This document shows positions 48,307-57,448 of a stretch of 64,000 nucleotides of DNA, piece by piece. How positions within the stretch are numbered: the first letter of the stretch is position 1; the number at the start of each line of letters is the position of its first letter. The translations under genes and the position numbers were made by a program. The notes under the pieces were generated by a model. That model was not told the origin of the DNA, did no database searches, and worked only from the letters and a program-made list of their open reading frames with translations. This stretch comes from Streptomyces fradiae ATCC 10745 = DSM 40063 (GTDB lineage: Bacteria; Actinomycetota; Actinomycetes; Streptomycetales; Streptomycetaceae), in assembly GCF_008704425.1 (NCBI RefSeq), contig NZ_CP023696.1, forward strand, positions 916,501-980,500, in the 5' to 3' direction.

Positions 48307-48378
48307 GGACGATTAGCTCAGCGGGAGAGCGCTTCCCTGACACGGAAGAGGTCACTGGTTCAATCCCAGTATCGTCCA
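48307..48378 (+). tRNA. tRNA-Val (anticodon GAC), copy 3
   Basis: 72 bases identical to copy 1 over the whole cloverleaf. Last tRNA of the operon. Confidence 0.97.
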
Positions 48379-48386
48379 CAGACGAG

Positions 48387-48421
48387 GGAGCCCCCGTCCG
48401 CCCGCCGCGGACGGGGGCTCC
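48387..48421 (+). terminator. Terminator of the tRNA operon
   Basis: 14-bp arms GGAGCCCCCGTCCG and CGGACGGGGGCTCC with a 7-nt loop, nine bases after the last tRNA. Confidence 0.9.
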
Positions 48422-48568
48422 TTCGTCGTGGGCGCGGGCGGGCAGAGAAGTGGCGGCGGGCCGGCTCCCCAGCCGTCCCGCCGCCACTGCCGTCCGCCGC
48501 ACCCCCGTCCCCACGGGGTTGGCCGGATGTCCCGGTCCGGGCCGCTCTCCCGGACCCGGGGCGCCCGC

Positions 48569-48775
48569 TCAGCGCCCCAGCATCACGCCCACGGACGACG
48601 CCTGTGTCATGACCGCCTCCCAGCCGCCGAACGCGACGACCAGGAGAGCGGCCAGCGGGAGGACCATCGCCGTCGCCACCAGGGGGTGGCGACGGCCCGG
48701 ACGGCCGCTGAACGAGGCGATGAACGCCTTCCGTCCCCGCGTACGGACCACCGTCCGCGCTGCCGTGTCCGCCAT
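48569..48775 (-). CDS. Small single-TM membrane protein (68 aa)
   Basis: 68 residues from ATG 48775 with GAGAGGAG upstream. A basic N-terminus (MADTAARTVVRTRGRKAF) precedes one TM helix (LVATAMVLPLAALLVVAFGG). No family recognised; the good ribosome-binding site supports it. Confidence 0.6.
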   Translation of the reverse strand: MADTAARTVVRTRGRKAFIASFSGRPGRRHPLVATAMVLPLAALLVVAFGGWEAVMTQASSVGVMLGR

Positions 48776-49404
48776 GGCTCCTCTCCCATCTGTCTGCGGC
48801 GGCGGGTGTCGGTTCCTCGGGGGACGAGTGCTGCACCCGCCGCACGAGGACAACCCTAGGAAACGGGGCGCGGCCGGGCGTCATGCCCGCGTACCGATTG
48901 GCGGGCCTCCTCCAGGAGGAGGGCCCCGCCCGCGGCGTACTCCCCTGGTTGGAGACGGCGGCTCCGCCGTACGGGTCTTCCCGGAGGGGTCCCGGTCGAC
49001 GAGCGGGCAGGAGGAGGAGGAGGCGGGGCGGGCGGGGCGGAGTGGAGCGGCGGGGGCGGTGGGGGGCACCGAACCGCGTCCGGGTGACTTCCCTCACGTG
49101 CCCGTCCGGGCCGGGGCCGCTCCCCCGCCGGGCCCGTCGAGGGGGTGTGCCGGGCCGTCCGCCGGGCAGGCGGGGGCGGGGCGCCAAAGCCCTTGCGGGG
49201 AAAGGAGCTTGATCGCCCGCGGGGCCCGCGGGAGTGGCGGACGCCGCTGAGGCGGGGTCAGTTGCCGCCGCCGCGGCCGAGAATCGACCGTGACGTGAGG
49301 GCGCGGCCTATGAGCGCACCCGGTTGCGGGTACGTAAGCTGGGCGGCGTCAGAAGGACCGCGACGGCGGGGTGGGGAGCTCCCCACGGCAGGTAGGGGAC
49401 GGAC
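48776..49404. other. 629-base gap upstream of the kinase gene
   Basis: No gene is supported. A CCTCCTCC/GGAGGAGG hairpin lies at 48906-48922, and 49000-49070 is a G/A-rich run. Promoters for the two divergent genes must lie here but none is convincing. Confidence 0.4.
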
Positions 49405-50664
49405 ATGGCGATGATGCGGCTCCGGCGCGAGGACCCGCGTGTCGTCGGCTCGTTCCGGTTGCACCGGCGGCTCGGCGCGGGCGGCATGGGCGTCGTGTAC
49501 CTCGGCTCCGACCGGCGCGGGCAGCGGGTGGCGCTGAAGGTGATCCGCCCCGACCTGGCGGAGGACCAGGAGTTCCGGTCCCGCTTCGCGCGCGAGGTGT
49601 CGGCCGCCCGGCGCATCCGCGGCGGCTGCACGGCCCGGCTCGTGGCGGCCGACCTGGAGGCCGAACGCCCCTGGTTCGCCACCCAGTACGTGCCCGGCCC
49701 CTCCCTCCACGACAAGATCGCCGAGGAGGGGCCGCTGCCCGCGGTCGACGTCGCCGCGATCGGCGCCGCGCTGTCGGAGGGCCTCGTCGCCGTCCACGAG
49801 GCGGGGGTCGTGCACCGTGACCTGAAACCGTCGAACATCCTGCTCTCCCCCAAGGGGCCGCGGATCATCGACTTCGGCATCGCCTGGGCGACCGGCGCCT
49901 CCACGCTCACCCACGTCGGCACGGCCGTCGGCTCCCCCGGCTTCCTCGCGCCCGAGCAGGTGCGCGGGGCGGCCGTCACCCCGGCGACGGACGTCTTCGC
50001 GCTGGGCGCGACCCTGGCGTACGCGGCGATGGGCGACTCCCCCTTCGGGCAGGGCAGCTCCGAGGTGATGCTGTACCGCGTCGTCCACGAGGAGCCGCAG
50101 CTGCACGGCGTCCCCGACGCGCTGGCCCCTCTCGTACGGGCGTGCCTGGCGAAGGAGCCCGAGGAGCGGCCCAGCACCCTGCAGCTGTCGCTGCGGCTGA
50201 AGGAGATCGCCGCACGCGAGGCGCAGGGGCTCGGCATGACCGCCCCGCCCGCGGAGGCCCGGCCCGTCGCCCCGCGCTCCGGGCGGGCGGAGCGGCCGGA
50301 GCGCGCCGACCGGGCCACGGGCGGGCGGCGGGCCGGCCGCCCGGCGCCCCGGCCCACGGAGCGGTACACCGAGCGCACCGCGCAGGGCCGGGCGCAGCGC
50401 ACCCCGGCGCCCCGCGGGCGCGGTCCGCAGTCCCTGCCGTCGTCCCGGACCGGCGGGGGGCGGGCGCAGGGCCACCCCTCGCAGGCGGGCGCCAGGACCG
50501 GCCCCCGCACCGGGCCCCGTCGGCCGGGCGGGGGCACCGGCACCTCACCGGGCCTGCGGCGGCCCGCCAACCCGCGGCTGCTGCGTCAGCGATTGTTCGT
50601 GTTCGTCGTCGTGACGCTGGTCGTCCTCGCGGGCATCGCCGGAGCGCAGGCCCTTCAGGGCTGA
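49405..50664 (+). CDS. Serine/threonine protein kinase, tail-anchored
   Basis: 419 residues. A Hanks-type kinase domain (about 1-265) with the Gly loop LGAGGMGVVYLG, catalytic Lys in VALKVI, HRDLKPSNIL, DFGIA and FLAPEQV is complete and should be active. A basic Arg/Pro/Thr/Gly-rich linker of about 135 residues leads to a single C-terminal TM helix (RLFVFVVVTLVVLAGIAGAQ) with only about 5 residues outside. There is no PASTA or other extracytoplasmic sensor. It converges on the TrmH-like gene with a 10-base overlap. Confidence 0.93.
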   Translation: MAMMRLRREDPRVVGSFRLHRRLGAGGMGVVYLGSDRRGQRVALKVIRPDLAEDQEFRSRFAREVSAARRIRGGCTARLVAADLEAERPWFATQYVPGPSLHDKIAEEGPLPAVDVAAIGAALSEGLVAVHEAGVVHRDLKPSNILLSPKGPRIIDFGIAWATGASTLTHVGTAVGSPGFLAPEQVRGAAVTPATDVFALGATLAYAAMGDSPFGQGSSEVMLYRVVHEEPQLHGVPDALAPLVRACLAKEPEERPSTLQLSLRLKEIAAREAQGLGMTAPPAEARPVAPRSGRAERPERADRATGGRRAGRPAPRPTERYTERTAQGRAQRTPAPRGRGPQSLPSSRTGGGRAQGHPSQAGARTGPRTGPRRPGGGTGTSPGLRRPANPRLLRQRLFVFVVVTLVVLAGIAGAQALQG

Positions 50665-51473
50665 GGGCGCCCCGAGGTGACGGCGTAGAACGCCACCGCC
50701 GCCGCGGCCCCGACGTTCAGTGAGTCGACGCCGTGCGCCATGGGGATGCGCACCCGTGTGTCGGCCGCCCGCAGCGCGCGGGCCGACAGGCCCTCGCCCT
50801 CGGCGCCCAGCATCAGCGCCACCCGCTCCAGCCGGTGGGGGGCGGCCTCGTCCAGCGGGACCGCGTCCTCGCCGGGCGTCAGCGCCAGCAGGCGGAACCC
50901 CGCCTCCCGCACCGTCCGAAGGTCACGCGGCCAGTCGCCGAGCCGGGCGTACGGGACGGAGAACACCGCGCCCATCGACACCTTCACCGAACGCCGGTAC
51001 AGCGGGTCGGCGCAGTCCGGGGAGAGCAGGACCGCGTCCATGCCGAGCGCGGCGGCGCTGCGGAAGATGGCCCCGATGTTGGTGTGGTCGTTGACGGACT
51101 CCATGACGGCCACGCGGCGGGCCGCCGCCAGGAGGTCGCCCGCGGCGGGCAGCGGCTCGCGGCGCATGGAGGCGAGCGCGCCCCGGTGCACGTGGTAGCC
51201 GGTGACCCGCTCGGCGAGGGCCGGATCCACCACGTAGACGGGGGCCGGGGCCTCGTCGATGACGTCCCGCATCACGTCGACCCACTTCGCGGAGAGCAGC
51301 ATCGACCGCATCCCGTACCCCGCGTTCAGCGCGCGGCGGATGACCTTCTCGCCCTCGGCGATGAACAGTCCCTCCTCCGGCTCGCGGCGGCGCCGCAACT
51401 CCACGTCGGTGAGGCCCGTGTAGTCGTGGAGGCGCGGGTCGTCGGGGTCGTCGACGGTGAGGAGTTCTGCCAC
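50655..51473 (-). CDS. TrmH/SpoU-family RNA 2'-O-methyltransferase
   Basis: 272 residues. An N-terminal substrate-binding-like region (EEGLFIAEGEKVIRRAL) precedes the SPOUT domain with the knot motifs NDHTNIGAIFRSAAALG, VALMLGAEGEGLS and IPMAHGVDSLNVGAAAAV. It methylates rRNA or tRNA; in Streptomyces some relatives give thiopeptide or other antibiotic resistance, but this one looks generic. Its 3' end overlaps the kinase gene. Confidence 0.9.
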   Translation of the reverse strand: MAELLTVDDPDDPRLHDYTGLTDVELRRRREPEEGLFIAEGEKVIRRALNAGYGMRSMLLSAKWVDVMRDVIDEAPAPVYVVDPALAERVTGYHVHRGALASMRREPLPAAGDLLAAARRVAVMESVNDHTNIGAIFRSAAALGMDAVLLSPDCADPLYRRSVKVSMGAVFSVPYARLGDWPRDLRTVREAGFRLLALTPGEDAVPLDEAAPHRLERVALMLGAEGEGLSARALRAADTRVRIPMAHGVDSLNVGAAAAVAFYAVTSGRPQP

Positions 51474-51566
51474 GGGAGCTGCTGCCTTGTCGGAGGGGGC
51501 CTGGTGGAGGGGCCTGGTGGAGGGACGGGGGCGGGGGCGGGGCCGGGGGGAACGGGCGGGGCCGGG

Positions 51567-52799
51567 TCAGCCGGCGTGCTTGTCGGGGGCCTCGCGGACG
51601 ACCTCGCCGATGACGATGACCGCGGGCGGGCGCACGTCCTGGGCCCGTACCGTCTCCGCCACCGTGGCGAGCGTCGCGTCGACCCGGCGCTGCGCCGCCG
51701 TGGTGCCCTCCTGGACGAGGGCGAGCGGGGTCGCCGGGTCCTTGCCGTGCGCGATCAGCGCCTCGGCGATCTTGCCGATCTTGTCGACGCCCATGAGGAT
51801 CACCAGCGTGCCCCGCAGCCTCGCCAGGGACGCCCAGTCCACCAGGGAGCGCGGATCGTCCGGGGCGACATGGCCGCTGACCACGGTGAACTCATGGGCG
51901 ACCCCCCGGTGCGTGACCGGGATGCCGGCGGCGCCCGGCACGGAGATCGAGCTGGAGATGCCCGGCACGACCGTGCAGGCGATGCCCGCCTCGGCGAGCG
52001 CCTGCGCCTCCTCCATGCCCCGGCCGAAGACGAAGGGGTCACCGCCCTTCAGGCGGACCACGGACCTGCCCCGCTTGGCGTGGTCGATCAGCGCGTTGTT
52101 GATGGCCTCCTGGGCCATGAACCGGCCGTACGGGATCTTCGCCGCGTCGATCACCTCGACGTGCGGCGGCAGTTCGTCCAGCAGGTCGCGCGGGCCGAGC
52201 CGGTCGGCGATCACCACGTCCGCCTCGGCGAGCAGCCGGCGGCCGCGCACGGTGATGAGGTCGGGGTCGCCGGGGCCCCCGCCGACCAGGGCGACGAACG
52301 GCGCGCGGGCGCGGTGCTGGGGCGCCGCCAGCGTGCCGTCGCGCAGGCCCTCCACGATCGCGTCCCGCACGGCCGCCGAGCGGCGCGGGTCGGTGCCGGT
52401 GAGGACGGCGACGGTGACGCCTTCGATCCTGCCGGTCGCCGGGGTCCAGGCGGTGGCCGCCTCGGCGTCGTCGGCGCGTACGCACCACGTCCTGGTCCGC
52501 TCGGCCTCGGCGGACGCGCGGGCGTTGGCCTCCCGGTCGGTCGTCGCGACGAGCGCGTACCAGGTGTCGGCGAGGTCGCCCTCCTCGTAGCGGCGGCGCT
52601 CCCAGCGGATCTCGCCCGCCTCGGCCATCGCCTCCACGGACGGGGTGGCGGACGGCGAGACGAGGGTGATGTCGGCGCCCGCGGCGATCAGCGCCGGGAG
52701 GCGGCGCTGCGCCACCTGGCCGCCGCCGATGACGACGACACGGCGCCCGGCAAGGCGGAGTCCGACGGGGTAGGCGGGCTGCTCGGCGTTCTCGACCAT
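51567..52799 (-). CDS. cobA: Uroporphyrinogen-III C-methyltransferase with N-terminal precorrin-2 dehydrogenase domain
   Basis: 410 residues from ATG 52799 (MVENAEQPAYPVGLRLAG). N-terminal NAD domain (about 1-150) with VVVIGGGQVAQRRLPALI, as in CysG/SirC; C-terminal SUMT domain with VGGGPGDPDLITVRG, VIDAAKIPYGRFM and the LKGGDPFVFGRG block. It makes precorrin-2 and perhaps sirohydrochlorin for cobalamin and siroheme. It is the downstream gene of the cobalamin set, separated from the BluB-CobT fusion by about 550 bases without a gene. Confidence 0.93.
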   Translation of the reverse strand: MVENAEQPAYPVGLRLAGRRVVVIGGGQVAQRRLPALIAAGADITLVSPSATPSVEAMAEAGEIRWERRRYEEGDLADTWYALVATTDREANARASAEAERTRTWCVRADDAEAATAWTPATGRIEGVTVAVLTGTDPRRSAAVRDAIVEGLRDGTLAAPQHRARAPFVALVGGGPGDPDLITVRGRRLLAEADVVIADRLGPRDLLDELPPHVEVIDAAKIPYGRFMAQEAINNALIDHAKRGRSVVRLKGGDPFVFGRGMEEAQALAEAGIACTVVPGISSSISVPGAAGIPVTHRGVAHEFTVVSGHVAPDDPRSLVDWASLARLRGTLVILMGVDKIGKIAEALIAHGKDPATPLALVQEGTTAAQRRVDATLATVAETVRAQDVRPPAVIVIGEVVREAPDKHAG

Positions 52800-53354
52800 G
52801 GCGGTGTGGTCTCCTCGGCGGATGATGCGGGGTGCGGGGCCACTGCGACGGTGAAGTGGCTGGTGAGGCGGGCGTGCGGTGCGCTGGCGACCACGATACG
52901 GGGCGGGGGCGCCGCTGTTCCGGGGCGTCCGCGTTGCGGTCGTCACGCTGCGGGGGGCGGATGGGCGGGACGGTGGGGGCTGTTCGGGAGCCGGGGCGCG
53001 GGGCGGGGTGCGGTGGGGGTTCGCCCGGTGCCACCCGGTGCGCCGGTTCGGAGGCGTGCGCGGGGCCGCCGGGCCCTCCCGGGGCCTCCCGGGGCGGTGG
53101 CGGGGTGTGCGGGGTGTGCGGGGTGCCGGGACGTGCTGTCGTGGCCGACGGGTGGGCGTGGTGTGGCGGCCGGGGGTACGGGTGGGGGCGCCGCCGGCGG
53201 GTCCGGCCCCGCCGGGCTGCCCCTGGGGGGCGGCTCGGACCGGGGGGTGGCTCAGGCGGCCGGGAGGCCCAGAGCCGGGCGGAGGTCGTGGGCGGCGGGG
53301 CGGGGTGGTGGGGTCCGGCCCCGGCGGGCCGGGGGCTGCCGGGGCCGGACACCG
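52800..53354. other. G-rich 555-base gap between cobA and the BluB-CobT gene
   Basis: No gene is supported. The plus strand is strongly G-biased (long runs such as ggcgggggcg), and no cobalamin riboswitch features were seen. Confidence 0.4.
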
Positions 53355-56300
53355 CTACTTCTCGGTGACGCCCGCCGAGTCGAACGTCGCCACCTCGTGC
53401 ATCGCCCGTGCGGCGCTCTGGACCAGCGGCAGGGCCAGCAGGGCGCCGGTGCCCTCGCCGAGGCGGAGGTCCAGGTCGACCAGGGGACGCAGGCCCAGCT
53501 TGTTGAGCGCCGCCATGTGACCCGGCTCGGCGCTGCGGTGGCCCGCGATGCACGCGGCCAGCGACTCGGGCGCCACGGCCCGCGCGACGAGCGCCGCGGC
53601 CCCCGCGCTGACCCCGTCCAGGATCACCGGCGTACGGAGCGACGCGCCGCCCAGGATGAACCCGACCATGGCCGCGTGCTCCAGGCCGCCGACCGCGCCC
53701 AGCACGCCGATCGGGTCGGCCGGGTCCGGCTGGTGCAGTTCGAGGGCGCGGCGCACCACGTCGACCTTGCGGGCGTGCATCTCGTCGTTGATGCCGGTGC
53801 CCCGGCCCGTCACCTCGGCCGGGTCGGCGCCCGTGTAGACGGAGATCAGCGCGGCGGACGCCGTGGTGTTGGCGATGCCCATCTCTCCCGTCAGGATCGC
53901 CTTGTTGCCGGCGGCGACGAGGTCGCGGGCCGTCTCGACGCCGACCTCGATCGCGGCGAGCACCTCGTCGCGGGTGAGGGCCGGGCCGGTCATGAAGTCC
54001 GCCGTGCCGGCGCGCACCTTGCGGGGCAGCAGGCCCGGTGTGGCGGGCAGCTCGGCGGCGACCCCGACGTCCACCACGCACACCTCGGCGCCCACCTGGT
54101 TGGCGAAGGCGTTGCAGACGGCGCCCCCGCCGAGGAAGTTGGCGACCATCTGCGCCGTCACCTCCTGCGGCCAGGCGGTGACGCCCTGGGCGTGCACCCC
54201 GTGGTCACCGGCGAAGATCGCCACGGCGGCCGGCTCGGGGATGGGCGGGGGGCACGTCCGGGACAGGCCGCAGAGCTGCGCGGAGATGATCTCCAGCATG
54301 CCGAGCGCGCCGGACGGCTTCGTCATGCGCTTCTGCCGCTCCCACGCCTCGCCGAGCGCCTTGGCGTCCAGCGGGCGGATGCCGGCGACGGTCTCCTGGA
54401 GCAGGTCGTGCGGCTCCTCGCCGGGCAGGGCGCGCCGCCCGTACGTCTCCTCGTGGACGACCCACGACAGGGGACGCCGCCTGGACCAGCCCGCCTGCAT
54501 CAGCTCCGGCTCCTCGGGGAACTCGTCGACGTAGCCGACGCACAGGTACGCGACGACTTCGAGGTGCTCGGGCAGCCCGAGGGCGCGGACCATCTCCCGC
54601 TCGTCGAAGAAGCTGACCCAGCCGACGCCGAGCCCCTCGGCGCGGGCCGCCAGCCAGAGGTTCTCCACCGCGAGCGCGGACGAGTACGGCGCCATCTGCG
54701 GCTGCGTGTGGCGGCCCAGCGTGTGGCGCCCGCCCCGCGTCGGGTCGGCGGTGACCACGATGTTCACCGGGGTGTCGAGGATGGCCTCGATCTTCAGTTC
54801 CTTGAACTGCTTGGCCCGCCCCTTGGGCAGCGACCTGGCGTACGCCTCGCGCTGGCGCTGCGCCAGCTCGTGCATCGCGCGGCGCGTCTCGGCGGACCGG
54901 ATGACGACGAAGTCCCACGGCTGGGAGTGCCCGACGGACGGTGCCGTGTGCGCGGCCTCCAGGACCCGGAGCAGCACCTCGTGCGGGATGGGGTCGCTCC
55001 GGAAGCCGTTGCGGATGTCGCGCCGCTCGCGCATCACGCGCAGGATCGCCTCCCGCTCGTCGTCGGCGTAGCCGGGCGCGGGCGGGCCGGCCGGGGCGGG
55101 CGCGGCGACGGGGGTGGCCTCCGGGGCCGGGGCGTCCGGGGCGGGGGTGGTCTCCGGGGCGGTGGCCTCCGGGGCGGGGGTGGTCTCCGGGGCGGTGGCC
55201 TCCGGGGCGGTGGCCTCCGGGGCGGGGGTGGTCTCCGGGGCGGTGGCCTCCGGGCCGGGGGTGGTCTCCGGAGCCGGGGTGGTCTCCGGGGCGTTGGCCT
55301 CCGGAGTGGGGACCTCCGGGGCGGGCGTGGGGTCCGCCTCGGGCGCGGCTTCGGGGGCCGTCTCGGGCGCGGGTTCCGGTGCCGCCTCGGGAGCCGGTGC
55401 GGCCGCGGGCGCGGTGTCGGCGGGCTGTGCGTCCAGGGCGGTGGCCGGGGCCGCCGTCTCGGGTGACCCGGTCTCGGTGGGCGCGGCCGGGGCGGGCGGC
55501 TCGACGGTGCTCTCCGGCGCGGTGGCGGGCACGGCGCCCGCGTCGGCCGTCTGCGGCTGCGGCTCCTGCCGCGGCTGCCCGGCGGGGGCGGCCGGCGCCC
55601 CGGGCTCGGCCTGCTCGGTGCCCGGCAGCTGGGTGGGGGCCTGCTCGGTGGCAGCGGGCTCCACCGGGGCGGCCACCGCGTCGGCGGGCACCTCGGCGGC
55701 GGGCACCTCGGTGGCGGGCACCTCGGCGGCGGGGGCCGGGGACTCCTCCTCCGGGGTCGCCACCGGGGCGGGCACGGTCTCGGCCCGGGGCTCGGCGGGG
55801 GTCTCGGCGGGCGGTGCGGTTTCCGCGACCGGTTCCGCGACGGGTGCCGCCTCGGGCGCGGGCGGGGCCGCGGGGGCCTCCTGCGCCGGGGCTTCGGCGG
55901 GCGCCTCGGCCTCCTGGGCCGCCTCGGGCGCGCCCTCGGCCGGAGCGGGTACGGCCGTCGGCTCGGCGGACTCCGGCTCCGCCGCGGGCTCCACCCGGGC
56001 GGGCGCCTCGTCCGCGGGGGCGGTGGCGGTGGCCGGGTCGGCGGGCGCCGCGTCGGCGGCCGGGGCCTCGGGGGCCTCCGGGGCGTTCGGCTCCGCGGGG
56101 GCCGGGTCGACGGCAGCCTGGGCCTCGTCCTCCGGGGCCGGGGCGGGGGCGGCGGGGGGCTCGGTCTGGGCGGCGGCCGGTCCGGGCCGCGCCTCGGTCA
56201 CCGGTTCGGGCTGCGGCTGGGGGGCCACCGTCTCGGGGGCCGGGGCCTCGGTGGGAGCGCCGGCGGGTGCCTCGGCCGGTGCGTCAGCGGCGGGTGCCGC

Positions 56301-57332
56301 CTCCGCGGGCTCCGTCGGCTGCGCGGGCTGGGCCGGGGCCTCGGGCGTCGCCTCGGCCGGAGCGGGGGCCGTCTGGGCGGCCTCCGGCTCGGGCTGGGCC
56401 GCCGTCGCCGCCTCGACGGGCTGGGACGGCTCGACGGGCTGGGACGGCTCGACGGGCTGCGCCTCGGCCGCTTCGGCGGGCGGGGCGTCGACCGGCTGGG
56501 CCTCGACCGGCTGCGTGTCGGTGGGCGCCTCGGCGGCGGGCTCCTGGGCCGGGGCCTGCTCCGCCGCCTGGGGCGGGATCGGGGCGTGCTGCGCCGGGAC
56601 ACCGGTGGCCGGGGCCTCGGGCGCGGGGTGCTGCGCCGGAGCGGCATGACGGGGCGCCGGAACGGTCGGCGCGGGCGGCGCGAGCTGCGCGGCCGGCGCG
56701 GCGGCCTCGGCCGGCGCGTAAGGGCCGGTCGCCGTCGCGTCGGGGGCGGCCGTCTCCGCAGGGCCGGGGGCCTGGGCCCACGGCTGCGCCTCCGGCGCGG
56801 CCGGGACGGCCGCGGTCTGCTGCTCGGGGCCGGGCGCCGGGACGCTCACGGCCGGCATGGGCGCGGGTGCCGGGGCCGGGGCGGCGGGGGCCACGGGGGC
56901 CGGGCCGCGGTCGGCCAGGGAGCGGACGACGCCGCCCGTGTCCGGCATGGGCGGGCCCATGTGCAGAGGACGCCGCGGGGCCTGCTGCGGCGGCTGGGCG
57001 GGGTGGGGCTGCTGGGGGGTGTGGGCGATGCCGTGGCCGTCCGTCGCCGGGCCCTGGGCGGTCGGGTCCTGCGGGGTGTGCTCGTACGGCGTCTGCTCAC
57101 CGGGCGGGGCCTGCGGCAGCGGCACGGTGACGGGCGGGGCCGGGGCGACACCGGGCTGCGGCTCCGTCCAGGCGCCCTGGGCGCCCGGCATCAGGAGCAG
57201 GTCGTCGTCTTCGGTCGCGGGGGCGGAGGGGTCGAGGTAGGTGTACGCGTCCGGGGCGGGCGTGCCCGGCTGCTCCACCGTGCCTGCGTGCTCCGGCTGC
57301 CCCTCGCCCGGGACCTGGCCGGTGTCGGTCAT
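53355..57332 (-). CDS. cobT: BluB-CobT fusion with a very long disordered N-terminus
   Basis: 1325 residues. Residues 1 to about 750 are low complexity (Pro, Ala, Glu, Thr), including repeats of APETTPAPEA type near 690-745. A BluB-like nitroreductase domain follows (about 753-970): RERRDIRNGFRSDPIPHEVL, HSQPWDFVVIR, GVGWVSFFDERE. The last 345 residues are CobT: AIFAGDHGVHAQGVTAWPQ, TGEMGIANTTASA, and the catalytic Glu in LRLGEGTGALLALPLV. BluB makes 5,6-dimethylbenzimidazole and CobT attaches ribose phosphate to it, so one chain would perform consecutive steps of the lower-ligand pathway. The role of the disordered half is unknown. Confidence 0.93.
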   Translation of the reverse strand: MTDTGQVPGEGQPEHAGTVEQPGTPAPDAYTYLDPSAPATEDDDLLLMPGAQGAWTEPQPGVAPAPPVTVPLPQAPPGEQTPYEHTPQDPTAQGPATDGHGIAHTPQQPHPAQPPQQAPRRPLHMGPPMPDTGGVVRSLADRGPAPVAPAAPAPAPAPMPAVSVPAPGPEQQTAAVPAAPEAQPWAQAPGPAETAAPDATATGPYAPAEAAAPAAQLAPPAPTVPAPRHAAPAQHPAPEAPATGVPAQHAPIPPQAAEQAPAQEPAAEAPTDTQPVEAQPVDAPPAEAAEAQPVEPSQPVEPSQPVEAATAAQPEPEAAQTAPAPAEATPEAPAQPAQPTEPAEAAPAADAPAEAPAGAPTEAPAPETVAPQPQPEPVTEARPGPAAAQTEPPAAPAPAPEDEAQAAVDPAPAEPNAPEAPEAPAADAAPADPATATAPADEAPARVEPAAEPESAEPTAVPAPAEGAPEAAQEAEAPAEAPAQEAPAAPPAPEAAPVAEPVAETAPPAETPAEPRAETVPAPVATPEEESPAPAAEVPATEVPAAEVPADAVAAPVEPAATEQAPTQLPGTEQAEPGAPAAPAGQPRQEPQPQTADAGAVPATAPESTVEPPAPAAPTETGSPETAAPATALDAQPADTAPAAAPAPEAAPEPAPETAPEAAPEADPTPAPEVPTPEANAPETTPAPETTPGPEATAPETTPAPEATAPEATAPETTPAPEATAPETTPAPDAPAPEATPVAAPAPAGPPAPGYADDEREAILRVMRERRDIRNGFRSDPIPHEVLLRVLEAAHTAPSVGHSQPWDFVVIRSAETRRAMHELAQRQREAYARSLPKGRAKQFKELKIEAILDTPVNIVVTADPTRGGRHTLGRHTQPQMAPYSSALAVENLWLAARAEGLGVGWVSFFDEREMVRALGLPEHLEVVAYLCVGYVDEFPEEPELMQAGWSRRRPLSWVVHEETYGRRALPGEEPHDLLQETVAGIRPLDAKALGEAWERQKRMTKPSGALGMLEIISAQLCGLSRTCPPPIPEPAAVAIFAGDHGVHAQGVTAWPQEVTAQMVANFLGGGAVCNAFANQVGAEVCVVDVGVAAELPATPGLLPRKVRAGTADFMTGPALTRDEVLAAIEVGVETARDLVAAGNKAILTGEMGIANTTASAALISVYTGADPAEVTGRGTGINDEMHARKVDVVRRALELHQPDPADPIGVLGAVGGLEHAAMVGFILGGASLRTPVILDGVSAGAAALVARAVAPESLAACIAGHRSAEPGHMAALNKLGLRPLVDLDLRLGEGTGALLALPLVQSAARAMHEVATFDSAGVTEK

Positions 57333-57349
57333 GCGTACCCCTCGCCCAT
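57329..57349 (-). CDS. Candidate six-codon leader ORF overlapping the cobT start
   Basis: ATG 57349 encodes MGEGYA, and its TGA overlaps the cobT ATG as ATGA. It is preceded by GAAGGAG at a good distance, better than the GAGGGG available for cobT itself. It could couple translation to cobT or be a coincidence of initiation sequences. Confidence 0.4.
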   Translation of the reverse strand: MGEGYA

Positions 57350-57448
57350 CGGTTGTGCTCCTTCACTTCCGCCCGCATCGACAACGAGCGTGCGCGCCGC
57401 GCGGCACGAACGCGTGCGGACATCAGCATTCTCGCCGCGTTCGGGCCC

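Noticed and set aside
47903-48421. tRNA cluster as an integration site with a mobile element
   Set aside because: No integrase, excisionase or att duplication lies beside the tRNAs, and neighbouring genes are normal chromosomal ones.
52800-53354. Possible cobalamin riboswitch upstream of cobA
   Set aside because: The region is G-rich on the plus strand with no B12 box or matching stems.
50733-55466. 1577-codon open frame on the plus strand
   Set aside because: It runs opposite the TrmH, cobA and BluB-CobT genes and is built of Gly/Val/Arg/Ala-rich sequence with no domain. High GC makes such antisense frames common.
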